A stretch of DNA of 64,000 bases from Streptomyces sp. SLBN-118 (GCF_006715635.1 NZ_VFNP01000001.1:1240001-1304000); one strand, 5' to 3'. Positions 1 through 8,289 are shown, counted from the first letter of the stretch. The notes: generated by a model from the letters alone, not told the origin. Program-made: numbers and translations.

Positions 1-450
1 GCGCAGGTCCCGGTGCGTTTTCTGCCGCAGCGGCTCGATGTGCTGGACGACGAGCTGAGCGTGGTGGAGAACGTGGCGCGGTTCGCGCCCGACGCCACCA
101 ACAACCGGATCAGGGCGCGGCTGGCCCGCTTTCTCTTCCGGGGCGCGCGGGCCGACCAGCTTGCCGGGACGCTGTCGGGCGGTGAGCGGTTCCGCGCCGC
201 ACTTGCCGCGCTGCTGCTCGCCGAACCGGCGCCGCAGCTGGTGATGCTGGACGAGCCGACGAACAATCTGGACATGGCGAGCGTCCGGAAGCTGACGGCG
301 GCCCTGGAGTCGTACGAGGGAGCGCTGATCGTGGCGAGCCACGATGTGCCGTTCCTGGACTCGATCGGCATCACGCGCCGGCTGTTGCTGGACGGCGAAC
401 TGCGCGACATCACGCCGGGCGAGGTACGGGAGGGGGCGCCGGGTCGCTGA
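1..450 (+). CDS. ABC-F family ATPase, C-terminal part (5' end outside window)
   Basis: The reading frame is open from base 1, so the gene begins upstream of the window. The visible ~149 residues are the second nucleotide-binding domain of an ABC-F protein. The signature LSGGERFRAA lies near residue 57, the Walker B MLDEPTNNLD near residue 83, and the switch histidine in IVASHD near residue 115. There are no membrane segments. ABC-F proteins act on ribosomes in translation or antibiotic protection; which subtype this is cannot be told from this fragment. A GTG at base 13 is in frame but is internal, not a real start. Confidence 0.9.
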   Translation, partial: AQVPVRFLPQRLDVLDDELSVVENVARFAPDATNNRIRARLARFLFRGARADQLAGTLSGGERFRAALAALLLAEPAPQLVMLDEPTNNLDMASVRKLTAALESYEGALIVASHDVPFLDSIGITRRLLLDGELRDITPGEVREGAPGR

Positions 451-533
451 CACGGTCCGTAGGGATTCCATCACCCGAGCGCGGCGGGTCATGATGGGCG
501 CCACCAGCCCCGTATCCCCCTGGAGAACCCCTC

Positions 534-1310
534 GTGCCCAGCAGGAAAGCCTTGATCCGCCGCCCCAGCCCGCGTCTCGCCGAGGGTCTGGTCACCCATG
601 TCGAGCGCTCCCCTGTCGACGTCGAACTGGCGCTGGAACAGTGGGAGACGTACGCCGAGACCTTGCGTGAGCACGGTTGGGAGACCGTCGAGACGGAACC
701 GGCCGACGACTGCCCGGACGGTGTGTTCATCGAGGACACGGTGGTGATGTTCCGCAATGTCGCGCTGATCGCCCGGCCGGGGGCCGAGTCCCGCAGGCCG
801 GAGACGGCGGCCGTCGAGGAGACCGTGGCTCGCCTGGGCTGCTCGGTGAACTGGGTGTGGGAGCCGGGCACGCTCGACGGCGGAGATGTGCTCAAGGTCG
901 GCGACACGATCTACGTGGGGCGCGGCGGGCGTACGAACGCGGCGGGCGTGCAGCAGCTGCGCGCCACGTTCGAGCCGCTGGGCGCCCGGGTCGTGGCGGT
1001 GCCGGTGACCAAGGTGCTGCATCTGAAGTCGGCGGTGACCGCGCTGCCCGACGGGGCCGTCATCGGCTACCCGCCGCTGGTGGACACCCCCACTGTCTTC
1101 CCGCGCCACCTGCCCGTGCCGGAGGAGTCGGGGGCGCATGTGGTGCTCCTCGGCGGCGGGAAGCTGCTGATGGCGGCGAGCGCGCCGAAGACGGCAGAGC
1201 TGTTCACGGATCTCGGCTACCAGCCCGTGATGGTGGACATCAGCGAGTTCGAGAAGCTCGAAGGCTGCGTGACCTGCCTCTCCGTACGCGTCCGCGACCT
1301 GTACGCATAA
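534..1310 (+). CDS. ddaH: Dimethylarginine dimethylaminohydrolase (DDAH)
   Basis: 258 residues with a GTG start preceded by GGAGAA. This is the amidinotransferase-superfamily fold that hydrolyses N-omega-methylated arginines to citrulline and methylamines. Visible family features are the acidic VFIEDT segment (about residues 64-69), the LDGGDV loop, the histidine segment KVLHLKSAVT, and the C-terminal TCLSVR motif with Cys245 and Cys248, which carries the nucleophilic Cys in this family. Length is normal for the family. It is monocistronic, about 80 bp after the ABC-F gene and followed by the desaturase promoter. Confidence 0.9.
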   Translation: MPSRKALIRRPSPRLAEGLVTHVERSPVDVELALEQWETYAETLREHGWETVETEPADDCPDGVFIEDTVVMFRNVALIARPGAESRRPETAAVEETVARLGCSVNWVWEPGTLDGGDVLKVGDTIYVGRGGRTNAAGVQQLRATFEPLGARVVAVPVTKVLHLKSAVTALPDGAVIGYPPLVDTPTVFPRHLPVPEESGAHVVLLGGGKLLMAASAPKTAELFTDLGYQPVMVDISEFEKLEGCVTCLSVRVRDLYA

Positions 1311-1366
1311 CGGAACGTAACCGGACATCCGTCATCCGGGCTTGGCCGGGGGCTTACTGCGGCCTT

Positions 1367-1400
1367 AACCTACGGTCTCGTAACCTACGAATACGTAGGT
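1367..1400. promoter_or_regulatory. Palindromic operator in front of the desaturase gene
   Basis: Positions 1383-1400 form a perfect inverted repeat, ACCTACG-AATA-CGTAGGT. A further direct half-site AACCTACG begins at 1367, one and a half helical turns upstream of the copy at 1382. It lies 27-60 bp before the desaturase start, where a repressor would overlap the promoter. TetR-type repressors commonly control bacterial desaturases, but no candidate regulator is adjacent; the cognate protein is inferred, not seen. Confidence 0.6.
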
Positions 1401-1426
1401 AACTGTCCCGTCCCCCTGGAGCACCC

Positions 1427-2401
1427 GTGACGATCACCTCTCCCCACCTCGGCAGTTCGGAAGCGTGGACTGACGCCCGACTGCTGTACGCGCTGGAAGA
1501 GGTGGTGGAGAAGGAGCTCAACCGCCATCTCAAGGTCGCCAAGGACTGGATGCCGCACGAGTACGTCCCGTTCGGCGACGGCCGCAACTTCCCCGGCTTC
1601 TTCGAGGACGGCCAGGCCTGGGAGTCCGAGCAGTCCAAGGTCACCGACATCGGCCGGATCGCGCTGGTGGTGAACCTGCTGACCGAGGACAACCTCCCCA
1701 GCTACCACCACGAGATCGCCTCGCTCTTCGGCCGCGACGGCGCCTGGGGCACCTGGGTGCACCGCTGGACCGCGGAAGAGGGCCGGCACGGCATCGTGAT
1801 GCGCGACTACCTGCTCACCTCGCGTGCGGTCGACCCGGACAAGCTCGAGGAGTTCCGGATGGCGCACATGGCGGAGGGCTTCGAGTCCGACAACCGCCAC
1901 TCGATGCTGCACTCCGTGGCGTACGTCGCCTTCCAGGAGCTCGCCACCCGCGTCTCGCACCGCAACACCGGCCACCAGTCCGGCGACCCGGTCTGCGACC
2001 GGATGCTGGCGCGGATCGCGACCGACGAGAACCTGCACATGGTCTTCTACCGCAACCTGCTGGGCGCGGCCTTCGAGCTCGCCCCGGATCTGACCATGGA
2101 GGCTGTGCGCGACGTCGTCGTCAACTTCCGGATGCCCGGGCACGGCATGCCCGGCTTCGAGCGGGCCGCCGCGCAGATGGCGATCGGCGAGATCTACAAC
2201 ATGCGCATTCACCACGACGACGTACTGCAGCCGGTGCTGCGCTTCCTCAAGGTGCTCGACATGGACGGTCTGGGCCCGGAGGGCCTGAAGGCGCAGGAAG
2301 AGCTCGGCCTCTACATGAACGGGCTGAACTCCGAGGCGTCGAAGTTCGACGAGAAGCTCGCGGCCCGCAAGGCGCGGATGCAGGCGCGCGCGGCCGGCTG
2401 A
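1427..2401 (+). CDS. Acyl-ACP desaturase (soluble di-iron stearoyl-ACP desaturase family)
   Basis: 324 residues, GTG start with GGAG 9-12 bp upstream. The di-iron ligands of the soluble desaturase family are visible: E87, EEGRH at 117-121, E171 and DENLH at 200-204. There are no membrane segments, which separates it from membrane DesA-type enzymes. It should introduce a cis double bond into ACP-bound fatty acids in the cytosol, using O2 and reduced ferredoxin. It stands alone behind the palindromic operator at 1383-1400 and ends at a hairpin shared with the facing strand. Confidence 0.92.
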   Translation: MTITSPHLGSSEAWTDARLLYALEEVVEKELNRHLKVAKDWMPHEYVPFGDGRNFPGFFEDGQAWESEQSKVTDIGRIALVVNLLTEDNLPSYHHEIASLFGRDGAWGTWVHRWTAEEGRHGIVMRDYLLTSRAVDPDKLEEFRMAHMAEGFESDNRHSMLHSVAYVAFQELATRVSHRNTGHQSGDPVCDRMLARIATDENLHMVFYRNLLGAAFELAPDLTMEAVRDVVVNFRMPGHGMPGFERAAAQMAIGEIYNMRIHHDDVLQPVLRFLKVLDMDGLGPEGLKAQEELGLYMNGLNSEASKFDEKLAARKARMQARAAG

Positions 2402-2416
2402 GGTCCGCGTCGAACG

Positions 2417-2442
2417 GGCGGCCGGCTCACCAGTCGGCCGCC
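2417..2442. terminator. Bidirectional hairpin terminator
   Basis: GGCGGCCG (2417-2424) and CGGCCGCC (2435-2442) are perfect 8-bp complements with a 10-nt loop. The hairpin follows the desaturase stop and overlaps the 3' end of the SDR remnant on the other strand. There is no U-tract, as is usual in Streptomyces. Confidence 0.6.
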
Positions 2443-2651
2443 TCGTAGTCCTTGAGAAAAACACCGGCGACCGGTGCGCCCGCCTCACCGCGCACGATCG
2501 GGTCGTAGACGCGGGCCGCTCCGTCCACGATGTCGAGCGGCGTCCGGATCCCGCCGGCGGCGATGCGCGCCTTGCGTGGCGCGGGGTTCTCGTCGGTGAT
2601 CCAGCCGGTGTCGACACTGCACATATGGACCCCCTGGGCGGCGAGCCCCGG
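2427..2651 (-). pseudogene. Remnant of a short-chain dehydrogenase (C-terminal ~70 residues)
   Basis: The minus-strand frame reads about 70 residues that look like the very end of an SDR-family oxidoreductase, with VHMCSVDTGWITDENP, then RTPLDIVDGAARVYDP and the terminal GVFLKDYEAADW. The Rossmann GxxxGxG segment and the YxxxK active site are absent, and the frame upstream turns into low-complexity sequence running into the WhiB gene. This is best read as a decayed 3' fragment. The family call is from memory of such sequences, not from a search. Confidence 0.6.
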
Positions 2652-2685
2652 CCGCGCTCGTGCGGGTGAGCATGGCGGGGGCGCC

Positions 2686-2931
2686 TCAGCCCTGGCTTCG
2701 CTTGAGGCGGTAGCGCTCCTTCTCCGACAGCCCGCCCCACACTCCAAATCGCTCGTCGTGCGCCAGCGCGTACTGCAGGCACGGCACTCGCCCCTCGCAC
2801 GCCCCGCACAACTGCTTCGCCTCCCGCGTCGACGAGCCCGGCGCCGGGAAGAAGAATTCCGGGCCCGCCTGGGCGCACAGCGCGGTCTCCTGCCAGGAGA
2901 GTTCCTGGCGTGTGGTGGTGTTGATCGGCAT
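2686..2931 (-). CDS. WhiB-family iron-sulfur transcription regulator
   Basis: 81 residues from the ATG at 2931 (MPINTTTRQELSW); an in-frame ATG 13 codons upstream lacks family similarity. The four cluster cysteines are present: one in TALCAQAG, the CGAC pair and one in PCLQYA. They are followed by the GVWGG turn and a basic tail (SEKERYRLKRSQG). WhiB-like proteins bind a 4Fe-4S cluster and usually act by contacting the principal sigma factor. Length and layout are normal for the small Wbl group. The subtype cannot be assigned from the sequence alone. Confidence 0.9.
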   Translation of the reverse strand: MPINTTTRQELSWQETALCAQAGPEFFFPAPGSSTREAKQLCGACEGRVPCLQYALAHDERFGVWGGLSEKERYRLKRSQG

Positions 2932-3033
2932 GCCGCACACGCTCCCCGGCCGCGATAAACGCCGGGTCAACGAAGCATCAACGTCCCCACGTGCACCATC
3001 GTTTCGGCGCCCGTCACCACGAATCCGGCCGGC

Positions 3034-3828
3034 TCAGTCGTCCTGCTGCACGCCCTGCATCAGCGCGAACCGCGCGCCCGCCGGGTCCGCCAGTTTCGCG
3101 AAGCGGCCGACGCCTTCCATGTCGACCGGGGCCATCCGGACGCTTCCGCCCAGTTGCTGCGCCGTGGCCACCGCCGCGTCGCAGTCCGTCACCTCGAAGT
3201 AGGGCAGCCAGTAGGGACCCTCCGTCTCGAGCGGGTCCGCGGCCAGCGGGACGATGCCGCCGAACATCGCTTCCGCGCCCGCGCCCGCCGGGTTGATCAT
3301 CGTGTACGAGCCCGTGCCGTCGGGCAGCGGCATCATGGAGGTCTCCCAGCCGAACACGCCCTGGTAGAAGATGAGGCCCGCGCCCGGGTCCTCGGTGTAA
3401 AGCTCTGCCCAGCACAGCGTGTTGGGGTCGTTGACGGCGTCCAGGCCCTTGTTCTGGCCCGGCTGCCAGGTGGCGAAGGCCGCGCCCCCGGGGTCGGTGA
3501 AGACCGCCATGCGGCCGAGTTCGAAGACGTCCATCGGCTCGAACAGGACCGCGCCGCCGCCCGCCTGGACCGCTTTGGCCGTGCCGTCGGCGTCGGGCGA
3601 CTGGAAGTAGACGGTCCAGCCGGGCCCGCCCTGTTCGGGGGTTACTGTCATGGCGCCCGCGACGGTCTTGCCGTCCACCTGGTACATGCCGTAGCCGCCG
3701 GCGTCTGGGCCCGCGGACTGGAAAGTCCAGCCGAACAGTCCGCCGTAGAAGGCAGTCGCCGCGTCGAGGTCGGGGGTGCCCAGGTCGATCCAGTTCGGGG
3801 AGCCCGTGACAAAACGGGTGCTGAGCAT
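3034..3828 (-). CDS. VOC-family protein with two glyoxalase-like domains
   Basis: 264 residues made of two tandem vicinal-oxygen-chelate modules. The first begins with GSPNWIDLGTPDLDAATAFY, the second with NTLCWAELYTEDPGAGLIFY. Each carries the G-x-F-GW and DPxGAxFA signatures seen in Streptomyces hydroxylase/antibiotic-resistance-type VOC proteins. There is no signal peptide, so it should be cytosolic. The substrate cannot be inferred. It lies 190 bp downstream of the TetR gene on the same strand and might be co-regulated with it, although the gap is long. Confidence 0.85.
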   Translation of the reverse strand: MLSTRFVTGSPNWIDLGTPDLDAATAFYGGLFGWTFQSAGPDAGGYGMYQVDGKTVAGAMTVTPEQGGPGWTVYFQSPDADGTAKAVQAGGGAVLFEPMDVFELGRMAVFTDPGGAAFATWQPGQNKGLDAVNDPNTLCWAELYTEDPGAGLIFYQGVFGWETSMMPLPDGTGSYTMINPAGAGAEAMFGGIVPLAADPLETEGPYWLPYFEVTDCDAAVATAQQLGGSVRMAPVDMEGVGRFAKLADPAGARFALMQGVQQDD

Positions 3829-4017
3829 GGTGCGCTCCTTCGGGGTGATCCCGTTGTCCTGTCCTGCCCTGTGGTGCCGAGTCTGCTATCGACCCCCGAC
3901 GCCCGCACCCAGTGCGCATCGCAGGCGGTCCGCACGATCGCGCTTTGAGAGCGCCGCCCCGGGGCCGCCGTCGTGCCGAGTTGGTGGTGCCGCCGACCGC
4001 GCCGCGGCCGTCGGCGC

Positions 4018-4806
4018 TCAGCCGGCGTTCTGTACGAAGCGGTCGAGAAGGGCCGCCAGGCCGGCGGCCAGCCCGTCGGGTCCGGCGTGCTCGGCGAGAG
4101 CGGGCGCGGTCCGGCGAAGAAGGGGAAGTTCCTGGACCGGCATGCGGTGCAGCCCGAGCCGGAAGGCGGGGTCGGTTTCTTCGGGGTTGTCCACCATGGC
4201 TCGCAGTTCCACGAAGATGTAACCGAGCACCCAGCTGTTGAACGCCCGGAAGGCCATCGAGGCCCTTTCCTCGTCCAGGCCTGCCTGTTCGAGCAGCTCC
4301 AGTACCCGCTCGTGGTCCATGAGGACCGCCAGCGGGCGCCGGGCCAGCGGAACCGCCAGCATGCGGGTGGCCAGGAGGGGAACCACCTGCGGGTGGGCAA
4401 GGGCGACCCGATAGGTCGCCTCGGCGATCCGGTGCAGCTCGGTGCGCCATTCCGGCTCCCCGGCCGGCGCGCCCGCACCTCCGGCCGCGGCTTCGCCCGG
4501 GCCGACGAGTTGATGGACAGCGGCATCGTCGGCCAGGTACTCCTGCAGCTCGATGAACAGGGCCTCCACCAGTCCGTCCAGGAGTGCGTCCTTGCTGGGT
4601 GCGTACCGGTACAGGGCCATGGCCTCGACGCCGAGCTCGGCTCCCACCCTGCGCATGCTCAGTGCCGAGAGCCCTTCGCGGTCGACGAGCTCCAGAGCGG
4701 TGGCCAGTACGCGTTCGCGGCTCAGCCGGCCGTAGTGGCCGCGATCCCCGGAGCGACGGCCGCCCTCTTTCCCCCCGCGCTCGGCGCCCTTGCCCTTCTT
4801 CGCCAT
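4018..4806 (-). CDS. TetR-family repressor (TetR_C class)
   Basis: 262 residues from the ATG at 4806 (MAKKGKGAERGG), chosen over an upstream ATG because the extension is not protein-like. A basic Lys/Arg/Gly-rich head precedes the helix-turn-helix (SRERVLATALELVDREG, then MRRVGAELGVEAMALYRY). The C-terminal ligand domain resembles the classical tetracycline-repressor type. A long inverted-repeat-like site is 72-99 bp upstream of its start and recurs before the GT2 gene at 6125, which argues for autoregulation plus control of the neighbouring glycan genes. Confidence 0.88.
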   Translation of the reverse strand: MAKKGKGAERGGKEGGRRSGDRGHYGRLSRERVLATALELVDREGLSALSMRRVGAELGVEAMALYRYAPSKDALLDGLVEALFIELQEYLADDAAVHQLVGPGEAAAGGAGAPAGEPEWRTELHRIAEATYRVALAHPQVVPLLATRMLAVPLARRPLAVLMDHERVLELLEQAGLDEERASMAFRAFNSWVLGYIFVELRAMVDNPEETDPAFRLGLHRMPVQELPLLRRTAPALAEHAGPDGLAAGLAALLDRFVQNAG

Positions 4807-4877
4807 GTCTTCCCTCCAGTCGCCGGAGCAAGTCGTCGTGGCTTCCCTCTTGACCGTAGACGCAAAAGAGACAAAAG

Positions 4878-4905
4878 TGTATGTATACGGCGTAAATATA
4901 TAGCG
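4878..4905. promoter_or_regulatory. Putative TetR operator, copy 1 (between tetR and the galE-like gene)
   Basis: The block starts TGTATGTATACG and continues GTAAA..TA.AGCG. It matches the sequence at 6071-6098 in 23 of 28 positions, including an identical first 12 bases. It lies in the divergent region between the repressor start (4806) and the epimerase-like gene (5013), so it could control both. The surrounding 60 bases are much richer in A+T than the rest of the window. Confidence 0.65.
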
Positions 4906-5012
4906 TCGGCGCGGTTTGAGACAACAGGCGCCCATCCGGTCCCGGGCCCGCCCCTTGGACGGCCGGCGGAGACCTCCCCCCTAGGCACATCGCGCCCGAA
5001 GGAGAAGAGTCC

Positions 5013-6047
5013 ATGCCCGAGCCGTCAATTGTCCTGGTCACAGGCGGCGCCGGTTTCATCGGAAGCCACACCTGTGTCGAACTCCTGGACCACGGCTACG
5101 AAGTCGTCGTGGTCGACGACTACTCCCACAGCTCACCCCTGGCCTGCACGCGCATCCAGCGGATCGCCGGCCGACGCCTGGCAGGCGTGTACGCGGTCGA
5201 TATACGCGACCGGCGCGCGCTCTCGGCCATATTCCACCAGCACCGAGTGGACGCGGTGGTGCACCTCGCCGGAAAGCGGTCCGTCGACGAGTCCCTGCAG
5301 ATGCCGATCGAGTACTACGACGTGAACGTCGGCGGCACCACCTCCCTACTGAGCGTGATGCAGGAGCACGGCGTCAGCCGGCTGGTCTTCTCCTCGTCCT
5401 GCTCCATCTACGGCAAGGCCGACGGCGCGCCGCTCACCGAGAACGCCCCGGCCGATCCGGCGACCCCGTCCGCCGCGTCGAAATGGGTCTGCGAGCAGAT
5501 GCTCGCCGATGTGTGCCGGCTCCTCCCCGAGTTCACCGTGCTGACGCTGCGCCACTTCAATCCGGTCGGCGCGCATCCGAGCGGTCTGCTCGGCCAGGAC
5601 TCGCGCGGCGAGCCCGACCACCTGATGCCCCGCATGGCCCGCGTCGCTGCCGGACGGCATGTGCGCCTGAGCGTCTTCGGCGGCGACTACGACACCTCCG
5701 ACGGCACCGTGATCCGGGACTTCATCCACGTCATGGACCTCGCCGACGCGCACCGCAGCGCACTGGAGCATCTCGCCGACCGCAGAGGTCTGCGCGTCTT
5801 CAACCTCGGCGGCGGATCGGGCACCACGGTCCTCGAACTCCTGGCGGCGTTCGGCGAGGCAACCGGCACGTCCATCCCGTACGAGGTCGTGGACCGCCGC
5901 CCGGGCGACGCGAGCAGGCTCGTCGCCGATGCGAGCGCAGCCGCACGGGAGTGGGGCTGGCAACCGACCAGGGACCTTGCCGCGATGTGCCGGGACGCAT
6001 GGCGCTTCCAGCAGATCAATCCGACGGGATACACGTCCGAGACTTGA
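5013..6047 (+). CDS. GalE-like UDP-sugar epimerase/dehydratase-family protein with altered active site
   Basis: 344 residues, the usual GalE length. The start has GGAGAAGAG 6-14 bp upstream. The NAD-binding VTGGAGFIGSH lies at about residues 8-18, DIRD near 65, the catalytic-Ser segment FSSSCSIYG near 130, and LRHFNPVGAHPSG and RDFIHVMDLA follow as in UDP-glucose 4-epimerases. The YxxxK active site is instead SAASK (Ser153, Lys157), so the catalytic Tyr is replaced; the codon is TCC at 5469. It is transcribed away from tetR with a shared operator region and precedes the GT2 operon by 77 bp. Whether it is active, altered or regulatory is unknown. Confidence 0.85.
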   Translation: MPEPSIVLVTGGAGFIGSHTCVELLDHGYEVVVVDDYSHSSPLACTRIQRIAGRRLAGVYAVDIRDRRALSAIFHQHRVDAVVHLAGKRSVDESLQMPIEYYDVNVGGTTSLLSVMQEHGVSRLVFSSSCSIYGKADGAPLTENAPADPATPSAASKWVCEQMLADVCRLLPEFTVLTLRHFNPVGAHPSGLLGQDSRGEPDHLMPRMARVAAGRHVRLSVFGGDYDTSDGTVIRDFIHVMDLADAHRSALEHLADRRGLRVFNLGGGSGTTVLELLAAFGEATGTSIPYEVVDRRPGDASRLVADASAAAREWGWQPTRDLAAMCRDAWRFQQINPTGYTSET

Positions 6048-6070
6048 CCAAATGTCCGATATGGGTATTG

Positions 6071-6098
6071 TGTATGTATACGCTGTAAACGTACAGCG
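6071..6098. promoter_or_regulatory. Putative TetR operator, copy 2 (before the GT2 operon)
   Basis: CGCTGTA (6081-6087), AACG, TACAGCG (6092-6098) form a perfect 18-bp inverted repeat, preceded by TGTATGTATA exactly as in copy 1. It ends 26 bp before the ATG of the first GT2 gene, a position that would block transcription or initiation of the operon 6125-9329. The perfect symmetry here suggests this may be the stronger site of the two. Confidence 0.7.
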
Positions 6099-6124
6099 GA
6101 CACAGCGGACGATCCGGAGACATC

Positions 6125-6952
6125 ATGACCACGAACCAGACGCAGTACCCGGCCACTGACCAGGCGTCGCCCCGCGCCGCCCACCCCATGCGCCGGGCCA
6201 CCGACACTCCCGCCCACCCGATGCGCCGCGCGGAGGACAACCTCCCGCCCCGCGGGTCCGTGAGCCTGGTCGTTCCTGCCCTCAACGAGGCCCGCAACAT
6301 CCCCTGGGTCTTCGAGCAGATCCCCGACTGTGTCGACGAGGTCATCCTGGTCGACGGCAACTCCAGCGACGCCACGGTGCCCATGGCGACCCACTGCCTG
6401 CCCACCGTCCGAAGTGTCCGGCAGAACGGCCCGGGCAAGGGAAACGCCCTGCGCACCGGTTTCCTCGCGGCGACCGGTGACTACGTGGTGATGATGGATG
6501 CGGACGGCAGCATGTCGCCCGCCGAGATCCCGCACTACCTGCACTTCCTCGAGAACGGCTACGACTTCGTCAAGGGCTCCCGGTTCGTCGCGGGCGGCGG
6601 TTCCCTGGACATCACCCGCTTCCGGCGCATGGGCAACCACGTACTGCTGGCAGCCGTCAACCGGCTCTACGACGCCTCGCTGACCGACCTGTGCTACGGA
6701 TTCTGCGCCTTCCGGCGCAGCTTCCTGGACCAGCTGGACCTGCATGCCGCCGGCTTCGAGATCGAGGCCGAGATGATCGTGCACGCGCTGCGTTCCGGAC
6801 TGCGGATCGCTGAGGTCCCGAGCCTCGAACTGCCCCGCCGCAGCGGCCGCTCCAATCTGCACGCCATATCCGACGGCCGCCGCGTGCTGCGCACCCTGCT
6901 GTCCGAGCGCCCCGGCGCACAGCACCCGTCGACCGGACGGAGCACTGGGTGA
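6125..6952 (+). CDS. GT2 family glycosyltransferase (polyprenyl-phosphate sugar synthase-like)
   Basis: 275 residues, ATG with GGAG 9 bp upstream. A GT-A domain starts at about residue 47 (VSLVVPALNEARNI), with the nucleotide-binding VILVDGNSSD and the metal-binding MMDADGS near residue 125, and KGSRF, all as in dolichyl/polyprenyl-phosphate glycosyltransferases. The ~45-residue N-terminal extension carries a repeated HPMRR (near 20 and 32). There are no membrane helices. The stop overlaps the start of the next gene. It is first in a three-gene GT2 operon behind the perfect operator at 6081-6098. Confidence 0.88.
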   Translation: MTTNQTQYPATDQASPRAAHPMRRATDTPAHPMRRAEDNLPPRGSVSLVVPALNEARNIPWVFEQIPDCVDEVILVDGNSSDATVPMATHCLPTVRSVRQNGPGKGNALRTGFLAATGDYVVMMDADGSMSPAEIPHYLHFLENGYDFVKGSRFVAGGGSLDITRFRRMGNHVLLAAVNRLYDASLTDLCYGFCAFRRSFLDQLDLHAAGFEIEAEMIVHALRSGLRIAEVPSLELPRRSGRSNLHAISDGRRVLRTLLSERPGAQHPSTGRSTG

Positions 6953-8289
6953 ACGCCGCCGGCCCCCGTATCCCGACCCCCGACGCGGCAGTCTCCGTCC
7001 CCGCCGCCCCGCCGTACACCCCGGCAAGAATCGTCGACATCGATCTGGCCGAGCCCGGCGATTTCCGCCCGCCGGGCAGCCTCGATCTCATCCGCCCGCA
7101 GGGCCGGGTGATGGCCCTGGTACGGCTCCACGGTCACCCGCTGGGCATGGTCTCCACGACCGGCGCCGGCCCCGTCGAGCTGTGGCAGTCCCTGGCCAAT
7201 GCGGCCCACCGCGATCTCACCACCTCCGTCGCCCAGCACCTGACAGCCGACGGGCCGAGCACGGCGTCCCGGGATGCCTCCCTGCCGTGGGACGAACCGG
7301 CCGGCCTACGCTGCCAGGCCGCCCGGCTGCGCGCCCTGCGCGAGGCCACCGACATCAGCGTGATCGTCGCCACCCACAACCGGCCCGAGCAGCTTCGGCA
7401 GTGCCTGGACTCGCTCCTGCAGATGGAGTACCCCCGGTTCGAGGTGATCGTGGTCGACAACGCCCCGGCGAACGGGGCCACCGAGCAACTGGTCCACGAG
7501 GTCTACGGCCGACGGGTCCGTTACGTCCGCGAGCCTGCAGCCGGTCTGGCCCGCGCTCACAACCGGGGACTGGCCGCAGCGCGCGGCCGGATCGCCGCCT
7601 TCACTGACGACGACACCCTCGTCGACTCCCGGTGGCTCACCGAACTCGCCGCGGCCTTCTCGAGCGACCCCCGAATCGGCTGTGTCACCGGCCTGATCGT
7701 GCCCGCCGAACTCCAGACCAGAGCGCAGGCCGCCCTGGAGCGGCATGGCGGATTCGCGAAGGGATACACCCCCCGCACCTGGTCGCTGGACAACCCTCCG
7801 GCCGACCCGCTGTTCCCGTTCACCGCCGGACGCTTCGGCTCCGGCGCCAATATGGCCTTCCGTACGGATCTGCTGCACGCCATGGGCGGCTTCGACCCGG
7901 CCACCGGAACCGGAACCCCGGCCCGCGGCGGCGACGACCTGCTCGCCTTCTTCCGGGTGCTGGTCGGCGGCCACACCCTCGCCTACCAGCCCGGCGCCAT
8001 CGTCTGGCATCGCCATCACCGTACCGAGGACGCCCTGAAGACACAGGCCTTCGGATACGGCGCCGGGCTCGGGGCCTATCTGACCGGAGCGCTCGCCAAT
8101 GAACCGCGGATGCTGCCCGCCCTGCTGCGCCGGCTCCCCGGCGGCATCCAGTACGCCGCGGCCAAGGCACGCGGCCGGAAGGAGGCGGGCGACGGATGGT
8201 CCCGGCGACTGGCCGTCCTGGAGATGAAGGGTCTGCTCTACGGGCCGCTCGGGTATCTGCGCAGCCGGGCTTCCGGGAGGTCCTCATGA
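6949..8289 (+). CDS. GT2 family glycosyltransferase with N-terminal extension
   Basis: 446 residues, GTG start overlapping the previous stop by 4 bp. The first ~130 residues are an extra domain of unknown role (SLDLIRPQGRVMALVRLHGHPLGM). The GT-A domain begins near 140 (ISVIVATHNRPEQLRQCLDS), with IVVDNAP and the acidic TDDD metal site near 225, then FGSGANMAFR and a GGDD segment near 325. The layout fits a processive or transfer enzyme acting on a polymer or lipid-linked acceptor. The donor is not predictable. It is translationally coupled to both neighbours. Confidence 0.85.
   Translation: MNAAGPRIPTPDAAVSVPAAPPYTPARIVDIDLAEPGDFRPPGSLDLIRPQGRVMALVRLHGHPLGMVSTTGAGPVELWQSLANAAHRDLTTSVAQHLTADGPSTASRDASLPWDEPAGLRCQAARLRALREATDISVIVATHNRPEQLRQCLDSLLQMEYPRFEVIVVDNAPANGATEQLVHEVYGRRVRYVREPAAGLARAHNRGLAAARGRIAAFTDDDTLVDSRWLTELAAAFSSDPRIGCVTGLIVPAELQTRAQAALERHGGFAKGYTPRTWSLDNPPADPLFPFTAGRFGSGANMAFRTDLLHAMGGFDPATGTGTPARGGDDLLAFFRVLVGGHTLAYQPGAIVWHRHHRTEDALKTQAFGYGAGLGAYLTGALANEPRMLPALLRRLPGGIQYAAAKARGRKEAGDGWSRRLAVLEMKGLLYGPLGYLRSRASGRSS

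Noticed and set aside
8196..8285. Upstream extension of the third GT2 gene
   Set aside because: These 30 codons lie inside the preceding gene and do not look like GT2 sequence; the ATGA overlap start at 8286 is better.
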